Assembly (NCBI GenBank): GCA_016648135.1
Contig: JADDOH010000480.1
Coordinates: forward strand, 1 to 64,000
From: Agrypnia vestita
Lineage: Eukaryota > Arthropoda > Insecta > Trichoptera > Phryganeidae
Direction: 5' to 3'
DNA: 64,000 bases
Numbering within the stretch: the stretch's first letter is position 1; every line of letters begins with the position of its first letter. The position numbers were made by a program, and so were the translations under genes. Of this stretch, positions 22,591 through 33,775 are shown one piece after another. The notes under the pieces were generated by a model, which saw only the letters and a program-made list of their open reading frames with translations, was not told where the DNA came from and did not search any database.

Positions 22591-24638
22591 CCCATTTTTC
22601 GCTGACGTTGCGGCAGCGCAACGGTTATTTGAACAGGTCATATTCTGAGAATTCGGTAAGGAATTTCCGTAATGAGCTTTGGTGTGTATTGTCAAGGTCT
22701 TATTATATCCTTAAATAGGTTCAGGTATAAATATATTATATTTAGTTACAATTCAGAGGTCTTCAAAAAAGGACACGACGCGACACTCAGGTAAGCTGTT
22801 TTTGAATACATTATATTTTTAAGATATTGCAAAATATTTTAATATTTTTTTATCATTTCTTAAAAAAAATATATGAAATTTAATAATTAATAATTTTTGT
22901 AAAATTTAAAAACTTATAAAGGGCAAATATAATACGGATTATTAGGCCGTTGCGTCAGTGCAACGTCAGCGAAATGTGGGGGTAAAATCCATTCCAATAT
23001 TTTACGCACGAATGCCATCAACGAATTTTAATATCGTGATTTTTTGCTTGAGGATGAATAAAAAAGATTTTTTTACCGCACAAGAGGCTGCTGATTTTAT
23101 TGCATAGAACTGGAATGTTGATAGTAATGAAGAAAAAGACATTCCAGATGTAGTTATTTTACCTCCTGAAGTTTCTGAACTTACCGACGAAGAGGACTTT
23201 GATGATAATGATATACGCAAAGACATATATAACCGTGTATCCAGGATAAAGCAGGAACCTTGGAAGTAAATTCAAAAAGGTTGGTGAGTGAACCTTCAAC
23301 ATCTCAGTGTTCAACTTGCCAGGCGAGGCGAGCCAAGGAAAATGCAATGGTCCAAATCACAGCCAAGTCTTGGATATTAGCTTCATCAGATGGATACATT
23401 TATGCTTTTGATCTATATAGGGGAAAACTATAGAGCCTTCAAACATTTATAATTTGGGTATTGGAGGAAATGTGACGGGTCTTCTGAAAAATTTAGAAAA
23501 TCCAGCTCACCACATTGTTTATTTTGATAAATTATTTACATCTATCCTCCTTATGATATATTTGAGGAATAATTTGTTTTCGCCACTGGCACAATAAGAG
23601 AAAATCGTCTTAAGAATATTGGACCGGTAAAATCCTCCAAAGAAATAAAAAAAAATGGAAAGGGGTGAATTCGATTATAGATTTGAAAAGAAAACTGTGA
23701 TAGTAGTTGTTCGATGAAAGGATAGTGGCTTCAAATTGTGATGGGATTGAACCAATTAAAAATATATCAAGTATCTAATTAAATATTTAAAAAAAACTGT
23801 GTAACAATCACTCAACCGAATGCTGTTACACAATAATATAATCGTTTAATGGGTGGAGTTGATAAGTCAACTTTGTTTCCAACTAAAAATAGGAGTTCGC
23901 GGTAAAAAGTGGTAGTGGGCCATATTTTCAAACATCTGTGATGTGGCAGTATGTAATTCATGGAAACTATATCAAATGGTTCATCCTGAAGAAAATAAGT
24001 GCCTTTTAAATTTTAAAAGACTTATAGCAACCACATTTATGAAATCATCAAAAGCGAACTTATTGTGTAGGTAAAAAAAAAAAAAAGCGTAGGAAAACCA
24101 TTTAGATTTTTAACATCATCAGGTCCAAATCCAGGCACTCAACATTTTTTGAAAAGAAATCAAAACAAAAAAGATGCAGGGTGTTATTCCCAAACATATT
24201 TAATATGTGAACTGTGCAATGTCGCTTTACATCATAAGTGTCATGAAACGTATCACAAAGGAAAATAGAATCACTAAAATCACGTAAATACTTTTATATG
24301 TTTTTATTGTTTAGTCATAAGTTTTATATATCTAGTTTATGTTTTATCTTCATAAGTAAGTAATATGTTTAGTTATTAAGCAAATATATTTTTTTCTTAG
24401 CAGTGTATAAAAATCTTGAGAAATAAATGTCCTAAAAACTGTACATGTTTTGTTTCAAAAATTTATCGCTTACCCCCCTATTTCGCTGACGTTGCGAAAA
24501 TGCAACACCTCAAATTTTCCAAATTAAAAGATTTTTCCATATTTTTTTGACGAAATTTTCTTTAAGGTATAGTTTTAGAACATATTCTCAAATTTCATGA
24601 AAATCGAACAACGAGAACTGGTAGCGGCGTTTAATGGG
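22591..24638 (+). mobile_element. piggyBac-like DNA transposon, inactive, with TTAA target duplications
   Basis: The 2,048-bp element is flanked by TTAA at 22587-22590 and 24639-24642, the piggyBac target. Its ends are CCCATT... and ...AATGGG. A motif TTTCGCTGACGTTGCG sits 9 bp inside the left end. It recurs inverted at about 22944-22984 and direct at about 24471-24512, just outside the transposase remnant, so these are subterminal repeats. A disrupted transposase lies between them (23054-24270). Boundaries are firm because target sites, termini and coding remnant agree. Confidence 0.92.
23054..24270 (+). pseudogene. piggyBac-like transposase pseudogene
   Basis: The start encodes an acidic N-terminus with PPEVSELTDEEDFDDN, typical of piggyBac transposases. 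After a gap, separate frames give SSDGYIYAFDLYRGK, ATGTIRENRLKN, then QYNRLMGGVDKS. These correspond to the DDD catalytic domain, including the conserved GGVD. The C-terminus retains a Cys/His-rich zinc-binding pattern (CELCNVALHHKCHETYH), as in the family. Many in-frame stops and frameshifts are present, and roughly 200 residues of the first catalytic half are missing between the acidic region and GYIYAFD. Normal length is about 550-600 aa. Confidence 0.9.
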
Positions 24639-25384
24639 TTAATAGATATCGTCGGAGGCTTTCTGTGTAAATAAGTTTTTATAAGTTTTTTTAGCTAAGT
24701 TAAAGTCTAACTTACTAACTTTGCTTCACTCTACATGGTTGGTTAACTTCGGTTTTAACCAAATTCATTTATTCTTTACAAACTTATTTTAACCTTAGAC
24801 GATAACTTTAACGATGTATGGTGAACTTTTATAGTGAATAATGCACAAAAAATATTTTTGCTATTTAGATCCTTTGCTATTTATATATGTAGTGACTCAA
24901 ATATTCGGAAAATTCTGAATAATTCGGATGAATTTCAAATACACATAAAAAATATTGCTCCATACTGCAGTAAAAGAAAAAGTATCACGAAATGACAATC
25001 TTCAACCGTAGACAGCGACAGCGTAAGTTTGTTTAGATTAAAGTGAAACAAGGTACATAAATAACATTAAGGCTCTTCATTCACTTATTTTTATTATTCC
25101 ATTTTTGCCCTATTAATGCCCAAAGACTTCTATACCAACATTTCTATATAATAGTTTCATCTCTGTTAAACACCTATAAAATATCTTGATTAAAAAGGTT
25201 TGCGTTAAGTGATGTTTTATAAGTTTAGTAATAAGTATTTTCTAATAGTACCTATAAAAAGAGTTATGGCGAAATATGTGACAAAGTATTACTCTTTATG
25301 ATATTTAGGTTCACAGTCCATACTCTATTTTCTTTATGATATTTGAGCCATGCTTTGTTTAATCCTTATTTTTTGCTCCGTCAC
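24639..25384. other. AT-rich sequence without recognised genes
   Basis: A weak match to the GAGACATCTATAAT repeat family lies at 25120-25205 (TTTCATCTCTGTTAAACACC, then ATATCTTGAT). Nothing else is supportable. Confidence 0.35.
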
Positions 25385-25548
25385 TTAGGGCCGATTTTTT
25401 CAGCATAGTTTATCGAAAAATTACCATTAAAGGACAGATTTTTACGAAAACGGGTTGTTTGATTGACGGAAAACGCAAAAATATATGCTCTAAATGAAAG
25501 ATTACCGTAAACCTAGTTCATACAACCGGCTCTTAGTCATTTTTTACA
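25385..25548. mobile_element. MITE, TTAGGGCCG-type ends
   Basis: Left TTAGGGCCGATTTTTTCA and right CCGGCTCTTAG are imperfect inverted ends of about 45 bp. They include TAGTTTA..CG / CG..TAAACCTAG symmetry, and an inner GATTGACGGAAAACGC also lies near the centre. No ORF is present. Confidence 0.6.
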
Positions 25549-25618
25549 CCTTGATCATTAGATATTTATTTAGGTTTAATTTAAATAAAAGATTTTTTAC
25601 AAGAATCTTATGAATTTG

Positions 25619-25773
25619 TAGAGATACGATTCTTAAAATTTTTCTGGAATCAAATCACAGCATTTTCAGGAGTATGTCCTTTCGCTGCAAAGAGGGTCAG
25701 TGACGTACGTACCCTCGCGGCGGGACATACTCTTGTGGTATGACTCCAGTGAAACGTCGAGAATCGTATCTCC
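25619..25773. mobile_element. palindromic ~155-bp MITE
   Basis: Both arms carry GAGATACGATTCT at the tip, then CTGGARTCAWAYCACA and GAGTATGTCC, folding around ACGTACGT near 25692-25700. The right arm tip (25751-25772) is identical to 22 bases of the Penelope-like fragment at 20483-20504. The element is GC-richer than its flanks. Confidence 0.85.
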
Positions 25774-25959
25774 ACACATCATAAATACCCGATATTTCAA
25801 TACAACCTAAATATGTTTAACTACCGTAATATTCAAATAAATACATGTTCACCTTTCTCTAAACCTTGAATTTTTCTAAGCAGAATCAGATATTACAACC
25901 AGATAACTTTAGCTAATCCCCTTGTGTCAACGCACTAAAAAAGCCTTCCTCCATCCCCC

Positions 25960-26330
25960 TCCCTGGGGACCGAGTCTTATTTGACGGATCGTGATACCGA
26001 GAGAAAGATAATCTTTCAATTTACCCCGATCGCAGCATCCGCAGGGTACGTGGGGATTAGTGGATCCTTTTCCGTACAAATCTCATCCCTGTTTATCCTG
26101 CCGCGATATGATATTTCCCCGTATTCATAAAGCTATTTTTACGGCGCCGTTTATTTTCAGAGGGTTACGGCCAAATTACATTTAATAATCTTTCTTTGGA
26201 ATGTACGCCATTTTGACGAGCGTTTAGGGAATCATCGCACGAGTTTTATTTCGAGTTAATGGCGGCAGATTTGGGAATTCTTATATTGAAAACACATTTC
26301 CGGCGTATTCAACTGTAAATTTTCAGACTA
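25960..26330. promoter_or_regulatory. GC-richer unique segment, candidate conserved regulatory DNA
   Basis: There are no repeat copies in the window and no ORF. It is CpG-containing, with TTACATTTAATAATC and GAGTTAATGGCGGCAG. The composition shift is seen directly; a regulatory function is inference only. Confidence 0.25.
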
Positions 26331-27036
26331 ATTTTCAAGCGTCAGCAAGTATCGAAATCAGGTATTTTTTATGCCGTTTAAACAAAATACAAATCTTTAA
26401 TTTGTTTTTATACACTAACGAAAAACAAAAACAAAATATTGAAAATAACGTTAACAATTTTTTAACGAGATCAAATCATCGGTTAATATAGCGGAATGAC
26501 AACAGATTTATGTCGAGTCTTTTTAAAATACCTATTAATAGTTTTAATACACAATTTAAATATTTATTATTGATTCTTACACAATTGAATATTTTTTCCA
26601 TTACAATTATTACAAGCCCTCAAGAGTAACAATTTGTAAAAAAAAATGTAGTAAGGTAACTTGGGAAATCGAGGAAGAGGGTTGTTTATATTTTTTTCCT
26701 GTTCCTAAAATGTAACTGAAGAATGTTATTATGTTATATGGTTGGGGAGTAAGGAGTGGCCATGGAACGAATTTAGGTTGAAATTTGGAAAGTGGAATTT
26801 AGAACGAAGATGTCTAGGTTTTGCTCAATATCCTAGAGAATATTTGTTTTCGATCGATGAAAGCATTGAATATTATACAAATAACAGACAGATAGACATA
26901 AACATAAATATTTTTATAAATGCAGATTCGAAAAACATAAAAATAATATAATAATATATTAGAGCGGGTAATCCGCATTAAAACACGGTAGTTTTATTTA
27001 CTTGCCTGTAATTAATATTGATATCCCAATTATAAT

Positions 27037-27703
27037 AATTTCGTTGTCTATCTGTCCGTCCGCCCGTCCGTCCGTCTGTCTGTCCGTCCGTCCGTCCATT
27101 CGTCCATTCGTCCATCTGTCCCTGTAACATCGTGTAACGTACATGATTTTGTTCGAACACACGGTTAAAAAAAAAAAAATTAAACGGCCGGAGAGGGGGC
27201 TTAAACCCCGGGCGAGCGAACTCGAACGCGAAGATCTACGCTAGTTGCCACCATCGCATGTGCGGAACCCTTAAAAATAAGACTACACATATTTAGAAGT
27301 TAGCAAAGACGCGAACCATTTGTACCATTTATACACTAAGTGCTTTTAAACATTTTCTGGACGACCGCTGGCGTCTTCTGTTTGGCATAGTGGCAGAGTG
27401 TCCGGCACCCACCCGGGGGACCCCGGCTCGATTCCCAGTGCCGGAAATTTATTTCTCATTTTTTATTATTTTATTTTATTTATAATATTAATTATTCAAT
27501 TATGTAGTCGCGTTAGTTTTACGCACGCACAATTGCCATGGTTTAAAATAGTAGGTGCCATTAATTGCCGGGGAAAGGGCGTTAAAATATTTATTTTCAT
27601 AAAAGTCGTTATTATTATTTCAATGGTGTCGGTTATAAATAAGTCAATGTTCTTTGGGAACCGGCACGCAAAATTACCGTCATTTTTGACGGCTAACAGC
27701 TAG
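27037..27703 (+). mobile_element. Helitron-like nonautonomous element with embedded tRNA-like segment
   Basis: It starts near AATAATTTCGTTGTC, followed by a (GTCC/GTCT) microsatellite (27048-27120) and a CpG-rich block (CCGGGCGAGCGAACTCG). It ends in hairpin CCGTCATTTTTGACGG (27677-27692), seven bases, then CTAG (27700-27703) before T. These are textbook Helitron 3' features. A tRNA-like segment with A-box TAGTGGCAGAG and B-box GGCTCGATTCC is embedded at 27385-27455. No Rep/helicase coding is present. Confidence 0.8.
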
Positions 27704-29039
27704 TTACTAATAATTTACGTTATTTTTACGTCGTAAGTTATATCGGAATCTGTTAATTTTCTAAGTATTTAGTTTCATTTTTCTATAATAGCATGTTAAT
27801 TAAAAATAATATATTATTTTATAATATTTTGCATAAATTTAAATTAAATAAATTTACAGACAGTAGGCGGCATACATTAAAACAAAAGAAAAAAGGAAGT
27901 GAATTATTTCTGGAAAAAAGTGCTTCGCTTAACTAAACTTAATCGAAATTACACCACCTCAGCAAATCCAGACAGTCTCCAAGTTTTATTTTTATTATTA
28001 ACTTTCTTCAATTTTTTATCGCACACCTCCACAACGGTGGGGAGTAATATAATCAACTTGACAATTTACCAAAATTTTCTTATAATATACAGAATAACCA
28101 TATAAAATATTGTTTTCCAATGAAGTGTAATGGCTTATAATTTTCGCGGAATTAACTTTCTTTGATAAAACTTTCTTCATTCGCTTGTACGACAATTTCA
28201 ATCCCTCCCCTTTGAAGAGCTACAGGGGTGGTTTTAATGTATCATACCGCCCCTGTGTAATAATAAAGAAAAAGATCTTCTTCTTCTAATACGTATAACT
28301 GTCTTTACAATATTTATAAATTAAATTTAAAGAATAAAATAAAAATATAAATCAAACCCACTCTTTTCATGGCAAGGGGAGATACTAAACCTGCTCTGCT
28401 GGAGACATGATTTAAACGTGAAAAAATACGATTTCAAAGAGCATTATTAAAAAGAGATTTAATAATAAAGCTTGTTTGAAAGTGTTACTAATATTGTAAT
28501 AAAATTGAACATAAGTTTTTAAATTTTATGTACAGAAATTTCTCAAACGTGTTACCCAGCGATAATAAAGAATTTATTTATTTATTTATTTTATTTTGGG
28601 GAAAATTAACAGCAAAACAACAATCTTAACAAATATGAAATAATGGTTTTTAAAATTATGCCAATTACAAATTTTCCACTGAATATAGTAATTTACTTTA
28701 ACAGCGAGTGGAGAGGGTGGAGGGGAATGTAGGACGGGAGTAGGAGGGAAGATATAATGTATGAATTAGTTTGGGTGCGGTAGTTTAGATATTTTTTGTT
28801 TTATGTTTCTTATTGTTGAGTTGAAAATGTCAATGTGGTGATAGTTTGTGTTAAATGAATTTGTGGATCTGTACACAAAGGATTTGAATTTGTGGATCTG
28901 TACATAAAGGATTAGAAGAATTATAGGTGAGCCATTAATTACGAAACAGTGTGATTTAAATAAAAGTGCATTAGTTTAATTTGTTTTGAGTGACCTTGTA
29001 CATTGAATAGTTAATTATTCGTCTTCCCGCAGCCACGAC
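27704..29039. other. AT-rich sequence without recognised genes
   Basis: ACCCAGCGATAATAAAG followed by (TTTA)n at 28557-28600 resembles a LINE 3' tail, but no coding part is recognisable. Confidence 0.3.
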
Positions 29040-29094
29040 ACGTGACAATAGACACACGTGCACTGAATATGTGTCTCATTTTACTTTACGCCTG

Positions 29095-29205
29095 TGTTAA
29101 GAAAAATGGGACAAACATGTTGGTCGGGCATGAGGCTCGAGCCCGCGACTACTGGATCACTAGCCAAGTGTCCTAATCATTAGACCAACAATTTACTCTT
29201 TTTTT
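29095..29205 (-). mobile_element. tRNA-derived SINE, divergent copy
   Basis: On the minus strand TGGTCTAATGATTAGGACAC and CGCGGGCTCGAGCCTCATG form A- and B-box regions in the same arrangement as the main SINE family. The downstream body differs. Confidence 0.7.
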
Positions 29206-29616
29206 CCCTTATTTTATAATCACACGCACATGCTCTCCCATCCCACGCAGATTATAATAACCTTTTGAATTCAATAGATATTTTTAACACTAAATATGAA
29301 GAGTATCGTCATATTGTGAGACGGATACTAGAAACTCGTCCCCCTCCCTGACCATGTGAATTATATACATTACTAACCCTTTTATGTTAAGTTAAATTGT
29401 TAATTTAAATTAGAAACAAACACTTAAATGAAACTGTAAAATTGTTTGATCTGTATAATTATGTTTGTCTGTGTCATCCTCTAATTGTGGGAGACATTTA
29501 ACAATTTTGTCTGTATTTTGTCTTATCATACAATTATATCTCCCTTTAAGATGAACGAATAAAATAAAATAAAAAATTATTTCAATTTAAATAAAGAGAC
29601 AAATTACAACTAGTTA
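29206..29616. other. no recognised gene
   Basis: AT-rich sequence in which I see no supportable feature. Confidence 0.35.
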
Positions 29617-29800
29617 AGTAGCTCATTGGTCTTGTGGTTAGGACTCTCGCCGCGCGATCCAAAGATCGCGGGATCGAACCTCACTTCAGACTAGCAAGTT
29701 AGTCCTATTTTCATAGCACAAGCGTTTAGCTTGGTTTTAAAATAGTACGAATATTCATGTGACGCGTATTTCGTATTCGCATTTAAATTTTTTTTAAATA
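29617..29800 (+). mobile_element. tRNA-derived SINE, full-length copy
   Basis: It shows TGGTCTTGTGGTTAGGAC, CGGGATCGAACCTCAC, the shared body TAGCAAGTTAGTCCTATTT, and a T/A-rich end. It is slightly more diverged than the copies at 9678 and 15966. Confidence 0.9.
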
Positions 29801-30309
29801 GTTGAATTTTTTTAAGTGGACTAGGAAATGTTTTTTTGGCGTCTGAAATTCTGAAAAACCGGCCCTGTAGATTTCGGTGAAATCACCCTGAAACAATTGG
29901 TGTAACAGGCCAGCTAAGAATTGTATAATTTATGCTTTTCGTAAAACAAAACAAATATAATAAATCAACATTTCATTCACAAACACGACCGTTTTGCTTA
30001 TGCGAACATTAATTTTACTTTGATGTTAAATTTTAACTAAGAGTTGCTGATGCGTACAACGTTCGCAAATTAATATTTCTGTTGTCTTTTAAATATATTT
30101 ACTCTACCATTCAAGGGTGTATTTTGGGATATGACCTTTGGTCTATATTCTTTTTGTGAGTGTTTTTGGAATTTTTGGAAAGAAACACATTTTCAATTTG
30201 AAATAATACCAAAAATATCAGACACTTTACATGAAAACGTTTACTAATCTATCAATCGTATTATATCTTTTTTTATGTATAACGTACAAAAGTGTCCCCT
30301 ATTCTCTTT

Positions 30310-30428
30310 TTTCAAATAGAGATACAAACACGGAATACGTGCTGCATCAATCAATATTCTTACTATTTTCAAACTAAGCCAAAAACCTTTGCCATTAAAA
30401 TAATGACCACTACACTAACAAGCTACTC
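30310..30428 (-). mobile_element. tRNA-derived SINE, internally deleted copy
   Basis: The 3' body (AATAGAGATACAAACACGG, CAATATTCTTACTATTTTC) and the 5' tip (ACAAGCTACTC) of the main family are present. The B-box half of the tRNA head is missing. Confidence 0.8.
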
Positions 30429-30514
30429 ATCACTAAAAAATCTCTATAAACTCTAAGTAATTATTTCAAAATTAAAAAAGTTGTTATAAAAAACTTATGT
30501 TATGGTGAACGTTA

Positions 30515-30725
30515 CAATTGTGAACCAAATAAATTAATCAATCACAAAGATATACATAAAAATCAAATCCACCAAAAAATATTTGACTGCTACCAGGATT
30601 CGAACCACGGATCTCCTCCTATCCGTGGCAGGCGCGTTATCCCATTACGCCATAGCCTTTTAGATTTCAGTGAAAATATCGACCCTATCTGGAAGTCTCA
30701 TTTGTTAATTGATTAACGTATATTA
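30515..30725 (-). repeat. tRNA-Arg-like dispersed element, copy B
   Basis: The tRNA-like core on the minus strand has A-box TGGCGTAATGGGATAACGCG and B-box GGTTCGAATCCTGGTAGC (about 30590-30660). It is flanked by ATTAATCAAT on the left and TTAATTGATTAA on the right, as in copies A and C. Confidence 0.75.
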
Positions 30726-31080
30726 AAATTGTGCTTTAGGTAAACGATATAATAATAATGCATTAAATCCTCTTTACGTTTGTTCATCATTTTTTACTAT
30801 TTATTATATGGTCAATCAATAATTACATTAAAAATCATCTTTGACTCCACACAGCATTGCTCAAATTTTCAATTGAGCATAAGTGCAAACCACAAAACCA
30901 ATCCCGCAGCTAAGGTCTTTCATTATTAAAGAGGGTATCGTTGCGTATGACGCCAATACACGCTATATCAGCGATTGTCAAACCATCGCTCGCGGACACC
31001 GCGCTGCTTTCTTTGAAATGTAATCATGTTCACGCATACGACTAAACCATAATATTACAATATATATTTGTTACAATTTA
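30726..31080. other. no recognised gene
   Basis: The segment around 30930-31020 is GC-richer (TATCGTTGCGTATGACGCC, CGCTCGCGGACACCGCGCTG) but unclassified. Confidence 0.3.
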
Positions 31081-31440
31081 TCCTCCTCACTACAACCCCT
31101 GGTGGGTCATGGCCTCCTCAAGAATCTTCCTCCACTCATCTCGGTCTAGTGCCAGCTCTCTCCAGTTCCAAAGCTCTTAGGCAGAGATGTCTTTGAGGAC
31201 GTTGTAACTCCATCTTAAATTGCCTTGAATTCAGCTGATGCTCGGACATTCTCTCCACATGACCGAGCCACTGAAGTCTTCCCAGTTTTATAAATTTTGT
31301 GACGTTTGGCTCCTTAAACAGAATATAGAGCTCATTGTTGTAACGTCTGCGCCAAAGTCCATTTTCCAGAACCGGTCCGATGATACGCCTCAAAATTTTC
31401 AAATGTTCCAATTTATATTCCAAATTATATTCAGTAAATT
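31081..31440 (-). pseudogene. LINE reverse-transcriptase C-terminal fragment, RTE-like
   Basis: Minus-strand reading gives KLGRLQWLGHVERMSEHQL and, after frame changes, sequence matching the ends at 46154-46450 and 60820-60955 (EWRK..LEEA..HQG-type end). The WLGHVxRM motif is the conserved tail after the reverse transcriptase of many non-LTR retrotransposons. It is 5'-truncated, frameshifted and dead. Confidence 0.85.
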
Positions 31441-32054
31441 AATTATGTTCTCTGAAATTTATATAAATATACTGAATTTTAAATTCCAATTCGAATCAGT
31501 ATGGAACGTCTTCGCCAACAGATAAGATTAAACAATACCCACTTAAATAATTATTTATTTACAAGAACTCTGTTTTATATATTATGTTGAATAAAACATT
31601 TTATTTACATACAAACTTTAAGCTAGCCCGTGGTTTAAGCGATCTATTTATTTAAATTTTTCATCTCTAATATGTACATCCGACATGGTTTTCAAGATAC
31701 AAAATTTTAATTTTTTCAATCCGAAATAACCAATGATCGATCATCACCACCATCCAGCAGTCAAAATGTGAAGGAAAGCTGCCTGGAAAAGAAAATTTTG
31801 TCACTCTACTATGATAATCGATTTTCCCGGACAAAATAAACGTATGTACCATGTAGCATTGCATGAACGATATACTATCTATTTTGAAATTACATTCACA
31901 CGGGTGTTCAAAACCTTATTTTAAGATAATTTCATTCATTTTTAGATTGCAGACTTCGACATGTTAATTTACCTATTTTTTTATATTTTTTTACTAGACT
32001 TTAATTGTTTGAAGAATATTTTTTCCTCTGAATGAAGGTTTAAACTTTAAATAT
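31441..32054. other. no recognised gene
   Basis: AT-rich sequence in which I see no supportable feature. Confidence 0.35.
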
Positions 32055-32270
32055 TATTATTAAAATAAAATACAAATTAATTTGTTTTTCACCACTTCAT
32101 TAGATATATAAACTACATGTTTCGAGAACAATTTTTTTTTCTTCGGGATTATTTGTGTACAAACTCAAACACAAACAATCTTGAAGGAGAGAACATTGTT
32201 CTCGAGACATGTAATTGTACATCTAATAATGTGGTGAAAAACAAAGTAATTTGTGTTTTATTTTAATAAT
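32055..32270. mobile_element. inverted pair of Penelope-like element ends
   Basis: The two arms (about 32055-32146 and 32180-32270) are inverted copies. They share TTAAAATAAAATACAAATTA-type outer sequence, TTTTTCACCAC, ATTAGAT and a hammerhead-like module. In the right arm the module reads TTGAAGGA, GAGAAC att GTTCTC, GAGACATG (32180-32211). In the left arm, on the minus strand, it reads CCGAAGA..GTTCTCGAAACATG (32146-32118). Head-to-head or tail-to-tail end pairs are common for Penelope-like elements. Confidence 0.65.
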
Positions 32271-32329
32271 CTTAACTGTTGAGATTAAAAAAAAATATGC
32301 AGCTGATGTTATGATTAATGTATGTAACA

Positions 32330-32634
32330 AAAAACTAACCCATAAAAACCTAGTTTTTATTATACTCCCTTTCTCATTGAAACAGGTCACGCGTCTACTC
32401 CACGCGTCGAGCTCGAAAATTAAGCAATATATAAATTGTTAAAATTTCGAAAAATCCAAAATTATACTATAATTATTAAAAAAATTTAAACGAAAATTTG
32501 TTAGATCATTTTTAACGTCGCCACAAGTCGCCTGCAAAGTTTCAATTGGATCACGGGAAAAGGATTAAGAATCGATCCAAAGTTTTTTCGGCAGACAAGC
32601 AGACGCTACGAGTTAAAAGGAAGGGAGTAAAAAT
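32330..32634 (+). mobile_element. ACTCCC-family element, copy 2
   Basis: It starts at CCCATAAAAACCTAGTTTTT..ATACTCCCTTT and ends GTTAAAAGGAAGGGAGTAAAA. The interior CATTTTTAACGTCGCCACAA..CACGGGAAAAGG..ATCGATCCAAAG is shared with the other four copies. Confidence 0.85.
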
Positions 32635-32839
32635 AAGTGGCAGCAGATTTCAAATTATCGAATTTGATGGAACGTTTCATATCGCATTTTCGTTATCAAT
32701 TCAAGTGTTGTTCTAGTCATGTTTTCCCAGCAAAATGCGATAGTTCAGACAAAAATGTGATTTCCCTAAAAAGATTGGGAACCACTACCCCGTATAAAAC
32801 TTTAAACGCTCGACCTTAAACACGGTATTCACGGAATTC

Positions 32840-33060
32840 AATTAAAAGCGCATGTCGCCGTCTCCGAGCGACGGCATATTTGATTTGAAAAGAATTTTAA
32901 ATGCGGCCCCGCGCCCCGATATCCCGTGAAGATTAAGGCTTTCACGATAAGGCTTCTCCGCTCCCGAAAGTCGGGCGATACAATAGACCCCAGATATTTA
33001 ATGTGTCTATTGTGCGCACTTATCGCAGAGGCCCATTAATGGGTAATGGTAATGGCATTG
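32840..33060. promoter_or_regulatory. GC-richer unique segment, candidate conserved regulatory DNA
   Basis: It contains two Sox-like CTATTG/ACAATAG sites (about 32980 and 33005) and a homeodomain-rich CCCATTAATGGGTAATGG (33029-33046). No repeat relatives were found in the window. Function is inferred only from site content. Confidence 0.3.
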
Positions 33061-33424
33061 AGAGGTAACGAGCGTGTTCGAACGAATACGACGGTATATA
33101 AAACACGCCAACGCTTTATTTCTGGAATATTTGGTGTCCAAAATAATGACGCTAATAATTCTAAAAGTTTTTTAGTTTTATTTACGAGAACATTAGGCAC
33201 ACGCTCGCTTTTATTGCTCGCTTTCTCCGGGTGAACTATATTTATACACATGATTCTACAATTATGTTTTTCGAAGATTGTATAACTCATGTCTTGTACT
33301 TGTCGGCTTCTTTGTACTTTTTTAGGTTCAAATTTGAGATATTCTATAAAGAGATACTCTTTCAAGACGCCACTAAATTTTTAATTTCAAAAAATAGAGT
33401 AGCGTATGCAGAATGTTATTTTCT
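33061..33424. other. no recognised gene
   Basis: Overlapping open frames occur on both strands (for example 33036-33365 minus, 109 codons), without recognisable motifs. Confidence 0.3.
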
Positions 33425-33537
33425 AAGCTGACCGCTTGTGCTGGAATTATCTTGCTGGTTTGGAATGAGGCTCCAAACCCACGACTACTGGATCTCTAGT
33501 CATGTGTCTTAACCACCAGACCAACAAGCATGTCGTA
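33425..33537 (-). mobile_element. tRNA-derived SINE fragment
   Basis: On the minus strand TGGTCTGGTGGTTAAGACAC and CGTGGGTTTGGAGCCTCATT correspond to the A- and B-box regions of the family. Part of the body is retained, ending near TAAGCTGACC. Confidence 0.75.
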
Positions 33538-33569
33538 ACTCATAACTAACTTTATTATCGTTATTCCTT

Positions 33570-33775
33570 CATCGTGGTGTTCATCGCAATCTTCATCGTA
33601 ATAGTCATCGTCATTTTTATTATACTTATCATCATCATTATCATATTCATTATTATCTTCGTCTCTATCATTATACCTATCATCATCATTATCATATTCA
33701 TTATTATCGTTGACATTTTCAACATTACCATTATTACCATCATCATATTCAACATCCTCATTACATTTATTTTTC
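33570..33775. repeat. imperfect (ATC/ATT) trinucleotide microsatellite with a ~50-bp duplication
   Basis: ATCATCATTATCATATTCATTATTATC occurs twice (near 33631 and 33681). The open frames here (minus Asp/Asn-rich, plus Ile-rich) are by-products of the trinucleotide repeat. Confidence 0.9.
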
